This document shows positions 25,401 through 38,031 of a stretch of DNA of 64,000 bases, in pieces. The DNA comes from Dipylidium caninum. Lineage: Eukaryota; Platyhelminthes; Cestoda; Cyclophyllidea; Dipylidiidae. The notes beneath the pieces are model-generated. The model saw nothing but the letters and a program-made list of their open reading frames with translations. It had not been told where the DNA came from and did not search any database. Positions within the stretch are counted from its first letter, which is position 1, and every line of letters starts with the position of its first letter. The stretch covers positions 57,577 to 121,576 of the forward strand of contig QEYB01001392.1 of NCBI GenBank assembly GCA_017562135.1, given 5' to 3'. The position numbers were made by a program, and so were the translations under genes.

Positions 25401-26290
25401 TATCCTCTATCTGATGCGAATTAAACTTCTAAGTTTTTCGCCACCATGATAAATTAATGTTATCGAGAGAGTCTGTATATTTTACTGTAAATACGTATTA
25501 AACTTGGCAAGTACGTATGACAGGTAATCGCTGTTTTCAAAGTGCATAATTTTGAGATTCGATATTTGAGAAGTTTAAACATTTTTGTGTGACAGAACCC
25601 AATTGCCTAAACGTTCTCGAATGCACACCACTTCCTCTTCGTCCAGTGAAATCTCATCTGACGACGGTGCCGATCAAGGGGATAAAATTGACGGTGAGAA
25701 CTCCATACCACTTGATGGTGCCGGCGAAGCCGAGGCTGCTACCTCCCTGCCCGGTGACATTGTTTCTCCAGAACAGGGCGAAGTTACTGGCGTAAAGGTA
25801 AATAAATACCTAACCAGGACAAACGTCATACCGCACTATAGTCAATAACCACCTTTTTCCGAATACTCGTTTAATCTTTGAAATTATTATAAATAATTAA
25901 ATATCATTTTACTGTGTTTATGTACATAACTTTGTCAGGCATTTCTGCATGGCGTGCTTCATTCCGATAATTTTTTTGCGCATTTAACAGAATAATGAAG
26001 TAGTTGGTGCCACGGGTACCACCACTGCAACACTGATTCATTACTTGGATGCGGAAAACCTGGATTTCTCACTGCATCACCGAGGCAGCCGTGGGGGAAC
26101 GAACGCAGTTCCAACTGTGTCCCTGAAACCTGCCCACTTACGTCGGGCGACCTCCACCGAGGCGAAGGCATCAAACATCAATGCGTTCAATGATGTGAGC
26201 TCGAGCGGTTACAATGAGCTTGACCCGCGTAGCACACAAGCCTTCTTTATGTTCACCAAAACTTTCTTTGGAGACGCCGACGGGGCCTGA
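22472..26290 (+). CDS. GAB/DOS-family docking adaptor (PH domain), 5' exon missing
   Basis: Ten exons in consistent phase: 22472-22507, 22582-22684, 22787-23003, 23138-23243, 23833-23919, 24506-24590, 25087-25170, 25233-25374, 25596-25797, 25991-26290 (453 aa, N-terminus incomplete). Exons 1-3 form a PH domain typical of GAB proteins: LCAG.. then RWKKRFCVLY, FEYYKNESEKQPRGCIDLN and SSEEMNKWISQL. The rest is low complexity with tyrosine motifs: YHTLP, AYANL (Y-x-N, Grb2 SH2 type), VYFNM (fits both Y-x-N and the YxxM PI3K p85 type) and HYLDAENLDF near the C-terminus (resembling the YLDLD SHP2 site of GAB1). GAB proteins relay receptor tyrosine kinase signals at the membrane. The 23003/23138 join uses an average acceptor (gacgaaagag) chosen because it alone keeps phase. 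Confidence 0.85.
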
Positions 26291-26840
26291 ATAAGGCTTT
26301 GTCAACCACTTGTAAATATTCCGCACTTATGTGCCTTGAATTTATCGCCCTAAACCAGGCATCTCTCTAAATCGAGTTTATTTTTTTTATTCAACACCTA
26401 AGCTTCCGCTTTTTAGCTTTATTAATATAACCGGAAACGCATCTCGTTTATTCTTATTTATGGTTCCCTTTCAGTTGGAGATTCCAGATTTTCCATTCTT
26501 TACTGGTTTTACAGTGCGAATGCCTTCACTGCTGAGATAGAGGTCACAGTATTTATTTAATTAACTTGAGTTTGTAGCCCCTGTTATACGCCGGCGACCT
26601 CAGTTTGTCTTTAAACCAAGGAGCGCTTAGCTTTAGAATATACTTGGTCGTCGAGTCCCCGTAAAAAATTAAAAATTTGGGTTGAGAGCATAATGATCTA
26701 CCTGTTAGGGTATGGTCGCGTAGAATCCGAAATTTTCATTTCAATGTTTCCCCTTGATAAATTCTCTTTGAATTAAATTGAATTGAATTAAACAAGTGAG
26801 ATTGCTTCTGGTCTTATAATTCGTACAGATTCAATTGCTC
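26291..26840. other. Convergent 3' region, GAB and LRSAM1
   Basis: 550 bp between the stop codons of two tail-to-tail genes. AT-rich with several AATTAA/AATTGAATT repeats near 26760-26800; it must hold both polyadenylation regions. No open frame of note. Confidence 0.5.
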
Positions 26841-29800
26841 TCAGAAGATTAAAATACGTTGTCCTACGGCATCGCGGCATAGAGGACACTGATTGACTTT
26901 GGGCGAACAGAATTTACAGCAGCAGACATGACCACATGGGAGGAATATAATAGAACACTGTAAGAGAGAACGTCGACATGAATACGTGAATTAACAGGGG
27001 AAGTCGTAATTGACGAGTAGCTAACTGAAAATTAAATGGGACCCTAAAATAGAAAATTACCTGAGCGTCCTGACAAATGCAGCATTCGTTTTCGAAGTGG
27101 GCTATGATATTTGCGGGTGGAGCGCTGGGCAACCCACCTTCCACATCACTTTCAGTTTCATCCTCTTTTGGAGCGGAGGGCACTGTTAAAAAGCTCTGCA
27201 GAAATTTAAAAAGATTAGCAAGAAAACGCCCGAAATATGAAACTGACGATGCAATACAGTGATGGAATTTTAAAAGTCAACTAGTGTCAAAGTTTACAAC
27301 TTCTTACGAAAGATAGTAACTATCTGAATCGAAGAGCGAAACCGATGCAGCTGCTTTAAAAACTACTCTCGTAAGCTGCAGTAACACTCAGGAGCCAAAA
27401 TTGGTAGCCAACCTCTTTCTCTCCGCGTTCTGCGACAGCGTGAAGAATAGCTCTCCGAATGCCAACAGCGTCAACGCCGATCTGCGCAATTATAATTTAC
27501 AATGTCAGCCATTATTGGAGAAGTAAGCTCTCAGCAAATGATAATAAACAGTTACGTTTCAGCAATCAAGCATAACAGATCGTCTTCTTAAAACAATTGT
27601 AAATAATAATGATAGGATATTGAGGCAAATCGGATGGTAAACACTATAAACGACCCCTGCAGAAAAAGTAGTTATTAAATCGCCTTACCTTTGCTATGAA
27701 AATGTTTGTCTTCCTTTTCATACAAAATACTTACCCTAATTAAATCCTCCTCTGTAAACGAGGCAAGCATATCCGAAGAGATGCGGTGATACTCAAAGTT
27801 TGGTGCGTAGTCAAAGGCTCCAGCGGCTGAGAGAATTGAATACACATTACCATCCAATGAGGTTTCCTTAACCACAAAGAATTATTAAAAATACCACCTA
27901 TTGGGGTAAATTTGTTACGAATTCACCGTACGCAACGAGGTCAGATATGCAAATAGGAATCTATAACACATCGACAATTTACGAATCGTGTGAATTTGGT
28001 CGCATGTGAATGAAGGAAATTTTTTCGTCAAAAAAAAGAAAAAATGTACCTTTAAGACTGAAGGTTTCTTATCCATGAGGCGCTGATATTGGATCAGCCA
28101 GTAGTCCGTTTGATCCCGCGTTCTCTGCTCTTCCAGCTTTTCCTATTGTAAAAAAAAACGTCAGATCCTCTAGTTTGATCAATTTTCAGCTAACGGAGAC
28201 ATTAACTTATGCATCAATCGAATTAATAGAATTGAAGTATAGCATAATTAACATTCACCACAGTAATCGCATGAGTTAGCAGGTAAGCCTATATCCATCA
28301 GAATCCGCAGTGACTTTTGTACATAAAACTAGAAGTATACAACGCAGTTAAGCCTGAAAAAGTTGCAAGTCTAGATGAATTCGTTAATGGTTTATATTGA
28401 ACCAGTAGGGTAAAAAATAAAATAAGCGAAGTCTAGCATTCTTATAAAAATGTAGATTTAGATTTAACACACTATATGCTTTTTCAGCTCTAATTCGCGT
28501 CTCTCTTTTTGCTGCTGTAGTTGTGACAGTAGGTGAACTAGACTCTTTCTAAGCTCGGAAAAGTGAGTAGTAATCGCAGCATCTTTGGATGCCCTTTTCT
28601 CCTTCTCGGCTTTTGTTAGCCGACTGAGTTCCACTTCCACCAATCGAATATCACCGATGATCTGCCGACGTTTGAGGTCGCGCTGCTTTTGGAGCCATTC
28701 AAATGCTCTCATTTGTTTACCCTCCTAAGTGAAAAACGGAATATATTGGCGAAGAAGTTCCAAAAATAAGTTTAATTTACGGGGCAATGCACTTTGTCGA
28801 TCTCAATTTGCTACAAATTTTCGATTTAGACGTGAAAACGAGCCACAATGAATAATACTACCACGAATAGTCACCATCTATTTTGGTATATCCTTTAGAG
28901 TAACTAGTAAACAATGTTACCTGTACGTATCAACCAAAGCAATATGGAAAATATCACACACAATGGTTGCCGGAGGAAGTCCATTTTAAACCACTTCCAT
29001 ATTACAAAAGGATTTTCCATTTTCAGGTCATTTAAAAATAATCAGCCAAAATATATCTCCACCTCTAATACCCACTGTCTTAATTAAACTCCCATTGACA
29101 ACTATCAATAGTAAGAAGTAGTCGCCAGGAAATTTGATTCATTAAAATATTGGGATTATTGCAAATAACTAGGCCATTAATCCGACAAAAAATAAATGAC
29201 GGTGTACCTCAACGGCAACTTGAGTGACAAGCGTGACTTGATCTGCTTGACGGTCATCTAAGGCACACTTAAGCATAAAGTCAATTTCCTGCTGACTCGA
29301 ATTTGCTTCGGTCAGATAATGCCTCTTCAAATTATGATTTTGAATAACAGCTTCTTCGGAGGCTGCGAGCATCCTGTTCATCGATTCTGGGTCAATTTCA
29401 AAAGACTCAGAAAATAAATATTAGAGATATGGTCAAATAGCGGGAGTAGAAAGCAAATTGGAGCCAAAGTAAACAGAACATTTATGCAAAAAGGCAGTGG
29501 AATAATTAGTATCATTTACAATTATTGTATTATATTTGAAGCACCTTGCGTACGGATTAAGTCCGAAACCCGTAACATGACTAACATTATCGGAGAACAC
29601 TCTTTAATCTCACCTAATCTTGTGAAAATTAAATTAAGAAAAGAAAAGATTTAACTTTTAATAAGTTAATGTCTCGTGAGGGAAAACATCGAAACAAATT
29701 CTAGTTATCATAAAATAAGATTGAATTCCACTTCTATCATACTCAATGGGTGCCAGCAATGCCGGGATAATACTTTCTGGATATCTCTAAGGCCAACAAC

Positions 29801-32050
29801 ATGTCTACCAGACAGGATAGCCTGGTTTCTAAAATGCAGGTTAAGTTTAAAAAAAGTTAACCAAACATTATAGACAATTCCATTTTGATGAGAACACACG
29901 AAAAAGTAAGGCAAAAGAAAAAAAAGAGTTCAATAACTAAGATGAAAAATCACTCTTGAGATTGCCAATTTGAGTTTGCTTAAAATAGAAATGCCATCAT
30001 ACCCAAAATCTGGTAGCGACGCTCTGAAGAAAGCGATACATACGGGTGATCAACGAAGGATTGTAACTTATTTTCTCCAGGCAGGGAATGTTGCTTTTGG
30101 TAAAGATGTAAAATCAAATCATCGGCGTTCTTCATGGTGTCACGCAGAGCGTTCACAAGATGAAGCCTCTTTTCCTCCCGCTGTTTATTTAACTGCTCTA
30201 TTTCAGCTTTCATTGCGTTCTCTGCCTAAATTACATTTGAACGAAAACAATATAAATGGTGAACCATTAGCCAGAACCATAATGAATAACATACCTGGCT
30301 TAACAACGATTTTATCCATTACAATTAGAATGGTGCAAGGTACTAATATTATCCACGGTTAATGAACATAAGTGTGTATTCTTCAGAATTCGACTATTTA
30401 CTGACGTATATACAAGGACTGACGAAATAGTTATACCTGTACAAGCTTTCTTAAAGAAGAGACCCGCGAGTCTTGATTCCCTAGTTTCCCGTTAATACAT
30501 AATGATTCCGGTAAGAATTGCTGGAGCTCTCCAAACCGAGTCTGCCCCTTATGGCCGTAGCTTAGACATTGATCGCTTCCAGGAAGTGGCTTTAAGAAGA
30601 GAATACAATCTTGGTTTATAGTTTGCACAGATCCTATTTATAATGGGATGACTCTAAATTGTTTCACTAGTGCTAACCACAGCGAACGTTGTAGCATTTT
30701 CATAAAAAGTACAAGTTAAAAACTTATTCGGAAGTTGAGACCGATTAATTACTGGCCACTTAATGATTTCTGGGATTCTTATGAATTAATGACGTCATCT
30801 TGCAATTTCGCAAAAAATGCGGGATTATAAATCAACAAATGATGAACTTCACAGAATAATAAGAAAAACTATGTACGATAACATTTAACCTACTTCAGAA
30901 TTCTCCTCTTTCGATACAGTAATTTCAGAGGAATCTGGCTCTTCCCTCACGTGTCCAGCTAAAGCGTAAATGGGTGTAAAGAGAAACAAGTCTAAAGGGA
31001 CCACTCTTAATCACCTTTCATTAAACCTAATAAAGGAGATAGAAATAGTACGACTAATCAAAATGTTAAAAACCTAATGACGCTATTCCACATGAATACG
31101 TACACTTACAAAGAAAGTTAATTATCGCTGAAGTCCCGAGATCACAGATGTCTAAACAAATAACCAGAATTTAAAGTACAGCGATAACCTTTTGGGGGGA
31201 AGACAAGGGAATTAAGAGGAAGAGACAAGTATTTAAGCTGCCTTAAACGGCCCAAAGATACTGGTAAATGGGTAAGAGGATTCCCTTCCAAAAGGAGATT
31301 TTCCAAAGCCCGAAGCTCCCCTATGCTTGCGGAGACGCTTCGGATACAGTTGTCTAAATAAAGTCAAATAGTCTAGATTACAGTCGTTACCTTTTAAATT
31401 CAAGTATTTAACGCACGTCAGATTACAAATTTGGTCAGGGATCACTTCAATTTTATTGAGGCTAATATCTAGAACCTAGCATTTAGTCAAAAGATCGTGC
31501 GATCGAAATTGGAATAACTTGAAGAAGACGGAATGAGAGAATTTCATATGGAAAACTTTTGAAATTATTTGAATGTAAGTCCAAATGCGTCAAATGGGCG
31601 AAATTTGTTGCTTTTCCGGGGTCGCAAAAACGTTGGAGCAAGTTCGAGTGTAGAATCAACCTTGTTTTATTGAAATATTTAACTTGTGATCCTACGAATT
31701 TAGGCAGCTTGAAGCATAATATGAGAAAGAAAAAAGGAACTACCTCAGCTAGCTGGCATTCAGATAAATCATACACAGGCTCCCTTGATTCTTGTGCCTA
31801 ATTCCAAAACGAATCAGATAAAGAATTAATATAAAGCCTCATAAGAGGGCAAAATGGGGTTTTCGAACAAATCCAGTGGCCAAAAAGCAGCAATGATGAA
31901 GACATGGCAGGGCATTAATGCACAAATTTCAAGGTGATGAAGCATTATCAAATTGAGGCTAAATACATACTGAAAAAGAAAGCTCACAATATGCAGCTTT
32001 ATTTCAATTTTTTTCGACAAATTCTCCCCTTTTCGCGCGGAGACAAACAT
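26841..32050 (-). CDS. LRSAM1: LRSAM1, LRR/SAM/RING E3 ubiquitin ligase
   Basis: Sixteen exons in phase, about 672 aa (human about 720): 32050-31988, 31797-31744, 31707-31519, 31475-31391, 31353-31189, 30958-30894, 30589-30437, 30225-30044, 29828-29743, 29386-29208, 28724-28473, 28142-28050, 27866-27735, 27481-27413, 27195-27061, 26957-26841. Residues about 20-180 are leucine-rich repeats (LTHLDLHSNNFKSFPYEIL, VLDISLNKIEVIPDQI, LENLLLEGNPLTHLPVSL). A long coiled coil follows, then the hallmark TDYWLIQYQRLMDKKPSVLK, a SAM domain split over two exons, two PSAP motifs (TVPSAPKED, GLPSAPPAN) of the Tsg101/ESCRT-I-binding kind, and a C-terminal RING (CCICQDAQ ... LPCGHVCCCKFC ... CPLCRDA). The known role is ubiquitination of Tsg101 and endosomal or antibacterial sorting. 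The join between the exons at 29743 and 29386 has a second possible in-frame solution. Confidence 0.92.
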
Positions 32051-33088
32051 GTCAGCGAAACCTCTAGGTCATTTAGACAGTTAAAATCATCAATGCCTGA
32101 GTCAATGACTATTACAATAGCACACAGGAAGAGATTTATGTGTGAAAGTATATGTTTATTTTTTCCAACGCTATATATCAGGTTTGTTAGCTTTCTAAGA
32201 TGTTATACTAATAGCTGCAAGAACTTGCCTTTACTCCCTGAACCCTTCCATGTTGATTCATCGAAATGAACCTTCATTAGTAACTTCAACCAGCGACGCT
32301 GATAATCCCAAGCCGAGCCTTCATTAGCTTCGAACGAGCAACAATGTCCCCCACCTGTCATGGGAGTATTTAAGATCATAACTGACCTGAGATTATCCTA
32401 TCATAGATATCAGCCTTAAAGAATAGCATCAGAAACTAGATTCCGCTACATGCTATCGCTCCCCACAGTAACATGTGCCTAAAGTAGCAATTAGGGGGCG
32501 ACACAGGAGGCTGCAACACCAGCGAGCTCTTCGGGAGATAACATAATTTAAAGTCCCCATTGGGTCCCATTGATAGTCATTTACCCCCATTTGCGCCTTT
32601 CTAGCGATTTTTGTAATGATTCAATTGGATTAATTTGTAGTGGTTAATATCATGCGAATAAACGTCCTCATTGTGATTTCGCATTTACATGGGGTCTATT
32701 CACGATGGTGCTTCATTTAATGTGCTATAACATCTTGAATGATGCTTCAGCTTTTATTCGTCTGAACGTGGACATATCTATTATCAAGGCTCTAAAGTAG
32801 TTGAAAAATAAACACGGTATTAGGATAAGGTGTGGGCCACAAGTAAATCAACGTGAAACTCTTCTTTCTAAAGCAACGTACTATAAATCAAAGGGGAACT
32901 CATGATATGAAAATTTCTACTATTTTGGCTCTCATACATGCAGCAGCGCGTAGATGGGCTCTGCATCTGACTAGAATGCCAACTTCGCTTAAAATCCCAC
33001 CATCTAACAGGTCAATCAAAGCAACCAATGATTTTCATCCCCTAGGGGTATATTAGCTGCCACGATTTATTTTAACGATAAAGGTGTA
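32051..33088. other. Divergent promoter region, LRSAM1 and PTS
   Basis: About 1 kb between the LRSAM1 start (minus) and the PTS start (plus). Short frames at 32051-32269 and 32853-33056 are unsupported. It should contain both promoters; I see no distinctive motif. Confidence 0.4.
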
Positions 33089-33511
33089 ATGCCTCCTAGA
33101 GTCTACGTTACCCGTATGGAAACTTTTTCGGCGGCACATCGACTATTCAATCCAGATCTTAGCGAAGAAAAAAATCGCCGAATATTTGGAAAATGTGCAG
33201 GCAAAAATGGCCACGGTCATAATTTCAAAATAGAAGTTACTGTTTTCGGCGAAGTCGACCCAATCACAGGAATGGTCATTAACACCCAGGAACTAAAAAA
33301 CATCATTCAATCAAAAGTTCTCGATATGGTGGATCACAAGAATCTGGATTTGGACGTGAACTATTTCCGTGAAAGCAGAACAGTTAGCACTTCGGAAAAC
33401 ATTGCTATTTTTATTTGGAGATCCTTAAGGCCTAACATTAACGAGAAAATGGGTCTCGAGGTGAAACTTCATGAAACCGACGCCAGTACATACTGTTATC
33501 GTGGTGATTAA
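33089..33511 (+). CDS. PTS: 6-pyruvoyl-tetrahydropterin synthase
   Basis: A single uninterrupted frame of 140 aa, close to the usual family length of about 145. It converts 7,8-dihydroneopterin triphosphate to 6-pyruvoyl-tetrahydropterin in tetrahydrobiopterin synthesis (cofactor of aromatic amino acid hydroxylases, hence serotonin and catecholamine production). Zinc ligands are visible as H17 (FSAAHRLF) and H42/H44 (KNGHGHNF), the catalytic cysteine as C36 (FGKCAG), the Asp-His pair as D82/H83 (VDHKNLD) and the pterin-anchoring glutamate as E129 (KLHETD). The start is the first Met, directly before the conserved strand VYVTRMETFSAAHR. No intron, unlike its neighbours; vertebrate PTS has several. 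It lies tail-to-tail with the radial-spoke gene. An AATAAA lies near 33725. Confidence 0.95.
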   Translation: MPPRVYVTRMETFSAAHRLFNPDLSEEKNRRIFGKCAGKNGHGHNFKIEVTVFGEVDPITGMVINTQELKNIIQSKVLDMVDHKNLDLDVNYFRESRTVSTSENIAIFIWRSLRPNINEKMGLEVKLHETDASTYCYRGD

Positions 33512-34641
33512 TATTCGTTTTACTTTATGTTGAACTTATGGAAGATTTACTTTTAATGTCTTATTATATGCAAAGGGAGTTATTTTGAGCAGGAGCAATC
33601 GCCAATGGGGTTGAAGAACTAGTTGCAGCCGGATTCCTACTGAGATGAAGACTTAATTCAACTTAATAGGATTGTATCTTAATGACCGAAGATCTAATCA
33701 TTCTGTATCCTGAGTAATTCACGTAAATAAAATCTTAACTGGCTTGCAACAAGAGGGATATATTTGGCTCTTTCAAAAAGCCATTTACGAGCGTGACTCA
33801 GTTTAGTTGAAGTGGGTAGTTCTTATTCGCCATTAGTAAAGGTCCAGATTTGTTAATTAATAGCTCAGGATGAACACCTAATTCTCCAATGACGAAGTCT
33901 GGTGTTATTGAGTTCCTTAAGAAGTAGCGGTAAAGTTAGTTTCAAATTGATGATACTGAGGTCACCTCATAACCTGCAACTTAGCAATGAAACCATTGCG
34001 CTTCAAAAAAGAATAAAGTTAAAATCAGCTGGCAAATTTGAGCTCATTCTTTTGATGTATGTGTAAACATCTTGGCTCACTACGTGTCCCAAGCGATATC
34101 GAGGTCTTTGTGGCTAATGGCGCAATTGACAACCCTTGGAGGCATCTATTAACTACCGCAGTCTATAACCTTTCCTCACGATTGCTGGTCGCCACAACCG
34201 TTTGTAATAAAACCCTCAATTCTACTTATAATTTTGTGCAGCTTATCTCTCAAGAAATTGAAATTATACACAATGAAAATAACGCACGATGCGCTGATAT
34301 CTCACTCACTTTTGACGCTTAATTGCAAAAGGGCAATTTATTTTCAGACAAATTTTAGTGGGGTTGAAGTGTACAAAGATATGCAGCACTCGATGTTGGG
34401 GCTAAAGTGGGATAATGCAGCAGTGCATAAATGTCGTTAAGACTTTAAGAGAAGACACTCTAATTAGCCTAACTAATCCTTGGTAGTACTCCGCGTAAGC
34501 CTTTCCATAATTTGAACCTATCATGAAGCATAATTTATGTTCTTACTCAGAATGCAAATCTAAGCAGAAGTATATAACGATATCTGTAATTACGTTAGAA
34601 TCGCAAATTGCTGAATTTATTTTGTTCTTCATTTACAAATT
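33512..34641. other. Convergent 3' region, PTS and radial-spoke gene
   Basis: 1.1 kb between two stop codons. A polyadenylation-type AATAAA lies near 33725, about 215 bp after the PTS stop. Frames at 34059-34322 and 34234-34440 show no recognisable protein. Confidence 0.4.
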
Positions 34642-36968
34642 TTAATCTGAAGTAACATCATCAACATCATCCCCATTATCATTTTCTTCCGTATGACTCT
34701 GGTCAGTGGTACCCTGATCATCATTCAGACCGGTATGGAGAGCTAACCAGGCCTCCTCTTCATCTCTGGACGGGTCACTCACTTCTTGAAACTCTTCGAT
34801 AAGCTCATCATACTCATCTTCTGTTGACAGAATTTTAGGCTGATGAGGCTGTATGTGAGCCAATTTTTGTCCCCATCCAATGTATATGTTCCACCAACGG
34901 CTGGCGATTAAGATAAAAATTAACAGCATTAAAATGAAGTAGAACAAGTTGTGACAAATTCGTTTCTGGTCAGTCCAATTTCTGTAAGCTTTTCTTAACT
35001 TAACATTTAATTAATAGTCGAATAATGGAATTAAGTCGTTTGACGGTGGAATGTATTAATTCCACATGATAAAACGACGCTATTACAGAACCAAGGAAGC
35101 AATCGGCTCCATTTTCACCTTAAGAAATCCAGAATTAACAGAGATAGACTCAATTTAAAGAAAAGGGACACTTAAAACTGAGTAAATACATGTAGTTCAA
35201 AGACCTCTGGATATTTAAATTAAACTTGATTATAAGTGTAAAAGGAGTCTTACGACTTATCGGCGAAGGTGAATGCTCCAGGCCACAGATTAGAAGATAG
35301 GCGAAGAAAGTGATTACCAGCATAGAGTTGAGGAGACCATGCAGGTGTCCCATCTTCCAAGTCGTCGTCCTCGCTTATTGGCCGCAATAAGGGAGGTGCC
35401 CTCTCAACCGTACCATCCTCGCTTTCTATGCTTTCACTTTCTGATTTCATTGCTTTCGAGACGTCTACGGCTAATCTTAATGGGCACAAGTATGCTTTTA
35501 TTAAAATCGTATAAACGGGTGTCAGGAAATCGTTAATAGTTGTAAAATAAAATTTAGCTGCAATCAAGACAGGCACACATGCATGAGAAAAAAAGTCTAA
35601 AAGAGACCACGGTGATGTGATACACTATCTTAGTGGCATGCCATCAACACAAATCCAACAAAAGTTAAGAGCATTTAAATAAGGCCATCTGTTAAACCAA
35701 ACTAAATCAAATCTGATTCGTAAGTTTATGAGTTTCTTAACTAAAAAACTGGACAAATAATGCGTTATTATGTTTATCATAACTGAAATGAAACTACCAC
35801 AACCTGGTAAAACCTTGAGAGAGAATAAATTCTGAATGATGAACCCAATTTTCCAGACAACTTCCCAACTGGCATAGAGGTGTTGTAACTTTTATATTCG
35901 TTGTTCACGCTCACTCGATCTTCTTCATCCAATTGGAAAAAATTAAGAGGAGATATATGGGTAGCTGCGCTAATACGAGCGATACAAGCTCTTAGTAGGT
36001 TTTTCTCCTTACACGGAAAAGGGGAATAAGTGACGACATCAGCATTCAGATTTCCCGTAAAAATCGGTTGAATCCATTTCGAATTACAAATCTGGTTATA
36101 AAAATCAATGTCTCAGAATAACCAGATGTATAAAAAGTTGGATGAATATTTCGTAGTAAAGAAAGGCTTCAGACGTGTGTGAAATGAAAATTAAAAAATT
36201 TAACAGCCCACAGGAAACTCCCTCGACACTCACATCCAGGGAGTCAAAGTATTACATTTGAAATATTTGACAATGTTTAAGGCGCCAATCCATAAAATAT
36301 AGGTTTTATACCTGATCAGGTGTAACATTTGGTAGAGCAAGCCAATCACTCTCTCCTCCACGGTTTACAAAATAGGTATAGCAGTTAAGTCCATTATCGA
36401 AATATTGAGATTCTCTAGTTTCAAACATGGCATACTTAGAAAATTCGTCCATAAGGTATTTTCCGTTTTCGCCTTTTAGCAGAAGTCTCCTATCCATTTT
36501 GATTTCTAATATATAATAATCAGCTGATTTCCCGAAAATTTTCCCCCAAAATCTGAAGCTAGACTCAGGAAACGCAGACACTAATGAATACACTGAGTCT
36601 GCCAGTAAAAGAGCATCGTGATGGGTCATTCCTTTAAATACGAGTTCAGACAAAAACCTACCAATTCCACAACTCGAGCTAATTTCAAATTCGTTAAGAA
36701 AATTGTTCAAAACTCTTCCAAAACTAAAAGAATTCTGAATCAGGTGACAATTTTGGATAGTAAATACGTTAATGACGTCCTCCAATTTATAAAAATAATC
36801 GAATCGATCGTGATCAGCATCAATATCGTTGGTCTGAATATGTCTGGTACTAGACGGATGATCTTGAACCAATCGCGGGAAAGACCGAAGACAACAATCA
36901 TTATGGGAGCCCAAGATGTGCTTTAAAACACTAATAGCATTCTCATAGCTCGAGAAAGTTATATACAA
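34642..36968 (-). CDS. RSPH4A: Radial spoke head protein, RSPH4A/RSPH6A type
   Basis: Exons by phase: about 36948-36312, 36091-35814, 35688-35651, 35464-35254, 34900-34642. Exon 1 carries SSFRFWGKIFGKSADYYI and TYFVNRGGESDWLALPNV, ending VTPDQ at a gtataa donor. Exon 2 carries IFTGNLNADVVTYSPFP and ARISAATHISPLNFFQ. The 38-nt exon gives the SLS-W motif. Exon 4 carries PPLLRPISEDDD and RLSSNLWPGAFTFAD. The last exon carries NIYIGWGQKL and an acidic C-terminus. These blocks occur in this order in RSPH4A/6A, structural heads of axonemal radial spokes in motile 9+2 cilia. The N-terminal region is shorter than in vertebrates, and I did not find a start codon upstream of 36948; the frame hits a stop at 36972-36974, so a first exon is missing. 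The 36091-35814 donor (gttttacc) is weak and chosen by homology. Confidence 0.85.
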
Positions 36969-36974
36969 AGTCTA

Positions 36975-38031
36975 ATACTGTGAATGTGGTAGGACGTCTG
37001 AATCGGCTGTTAGAAGCGCCTTAATATGTAAAAATTTCTCTTGACTCGAACCCATAGGGTTTTAAATGGTGGAGGCTAAAATGCCATGGATACGGGACAA
37101 TAACACCATTATTTGATAAGGTGAAAAGAAACGATGATTCCAAGAAATTTGCAAAAGTAAATTGAAAACACGTATTTTCCGTATTTATATGCGAAGAAGT
37201 GGTAACAAAAAATAGAACACGAAGACCGACTGAGATAATTATCAAAACATTGCCAAAATGAAAACTGTGAAGAAAAGCAACGCTATTTTACGCGTAGGAC
37301 CGCGGTTTGGCTGTCTTGCTCTCACGAGATTTGGTAGCAAGTCCAAGTTAAACATGCGTTGGCACCAGGCATATCACTTAAACTGCGTAATTTGATATCT
37401 CCGTAAAATCGAAGAGCCTAAGATGTGCACCCGGGTTGTTTTGTACATTAAAGGTGGCTTGAAGGGTGCTTGACCAAAAGGGAGCATAGGGAACAAAGTG
37501 TGAAGCGTAAAACGTGATTATTAGAGGTACCTCAATTTGGGGAAACGTTTATACCAAAAAGGGAAGCAAAGAAATGGGTCAAACAATTGGAACCCAAATC
37601 CCTTCACTTTATTTTTAATTACCCTGCGATCCATTGTCAATAACTAAATAATGAAAATCTGCCCCGAATTGAGGCGCTAAGAGACCTCAAAAATTTTTTG
37701 AGGCTATAACCCTGGGTATAGATATAAAAGATTTTCAGTGTGCTAATACCAAACTTTCGATAATATTTTCTGTCGAAGATTTGTGAATGGGAAAGTTTTC
37801 ATCGGACGTCTGACACAACGCCATTCAAAGTGATGGGTTAAACAAATAGATTAACCAATTTTTGCCAACTTGTAGCTTTGTATTATTTAATTTTGTTAAA
37901 AAGTTGCCTCAATGCACATTGCTTATTCATAACGATACCCGCTTCTATTCGTAGTTGTTTTAGCTCTTTGCTGACAATTGTACAACTTTCAATTCCAATT
38001 TTCTGTTTGGGTCTGTTGATTTTTCTCGCCG
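36975..38031. other. Divergent promoter region, radial-spoke gene and CK1
   Basis: About 1 kb. It must contain the unrecognised first exon of the radial-spoke gene on the minus strand and the CK1 promoter. The 74-codon minus frame at 37021-37245 is hydrophobic at its start but has no homology I can name. Confidence 0.35.

Noticed and set aside
36618..36926. 102-codon plus-strand frame
   Set aside because: Antisense to the first recognised radial-spoke exon.
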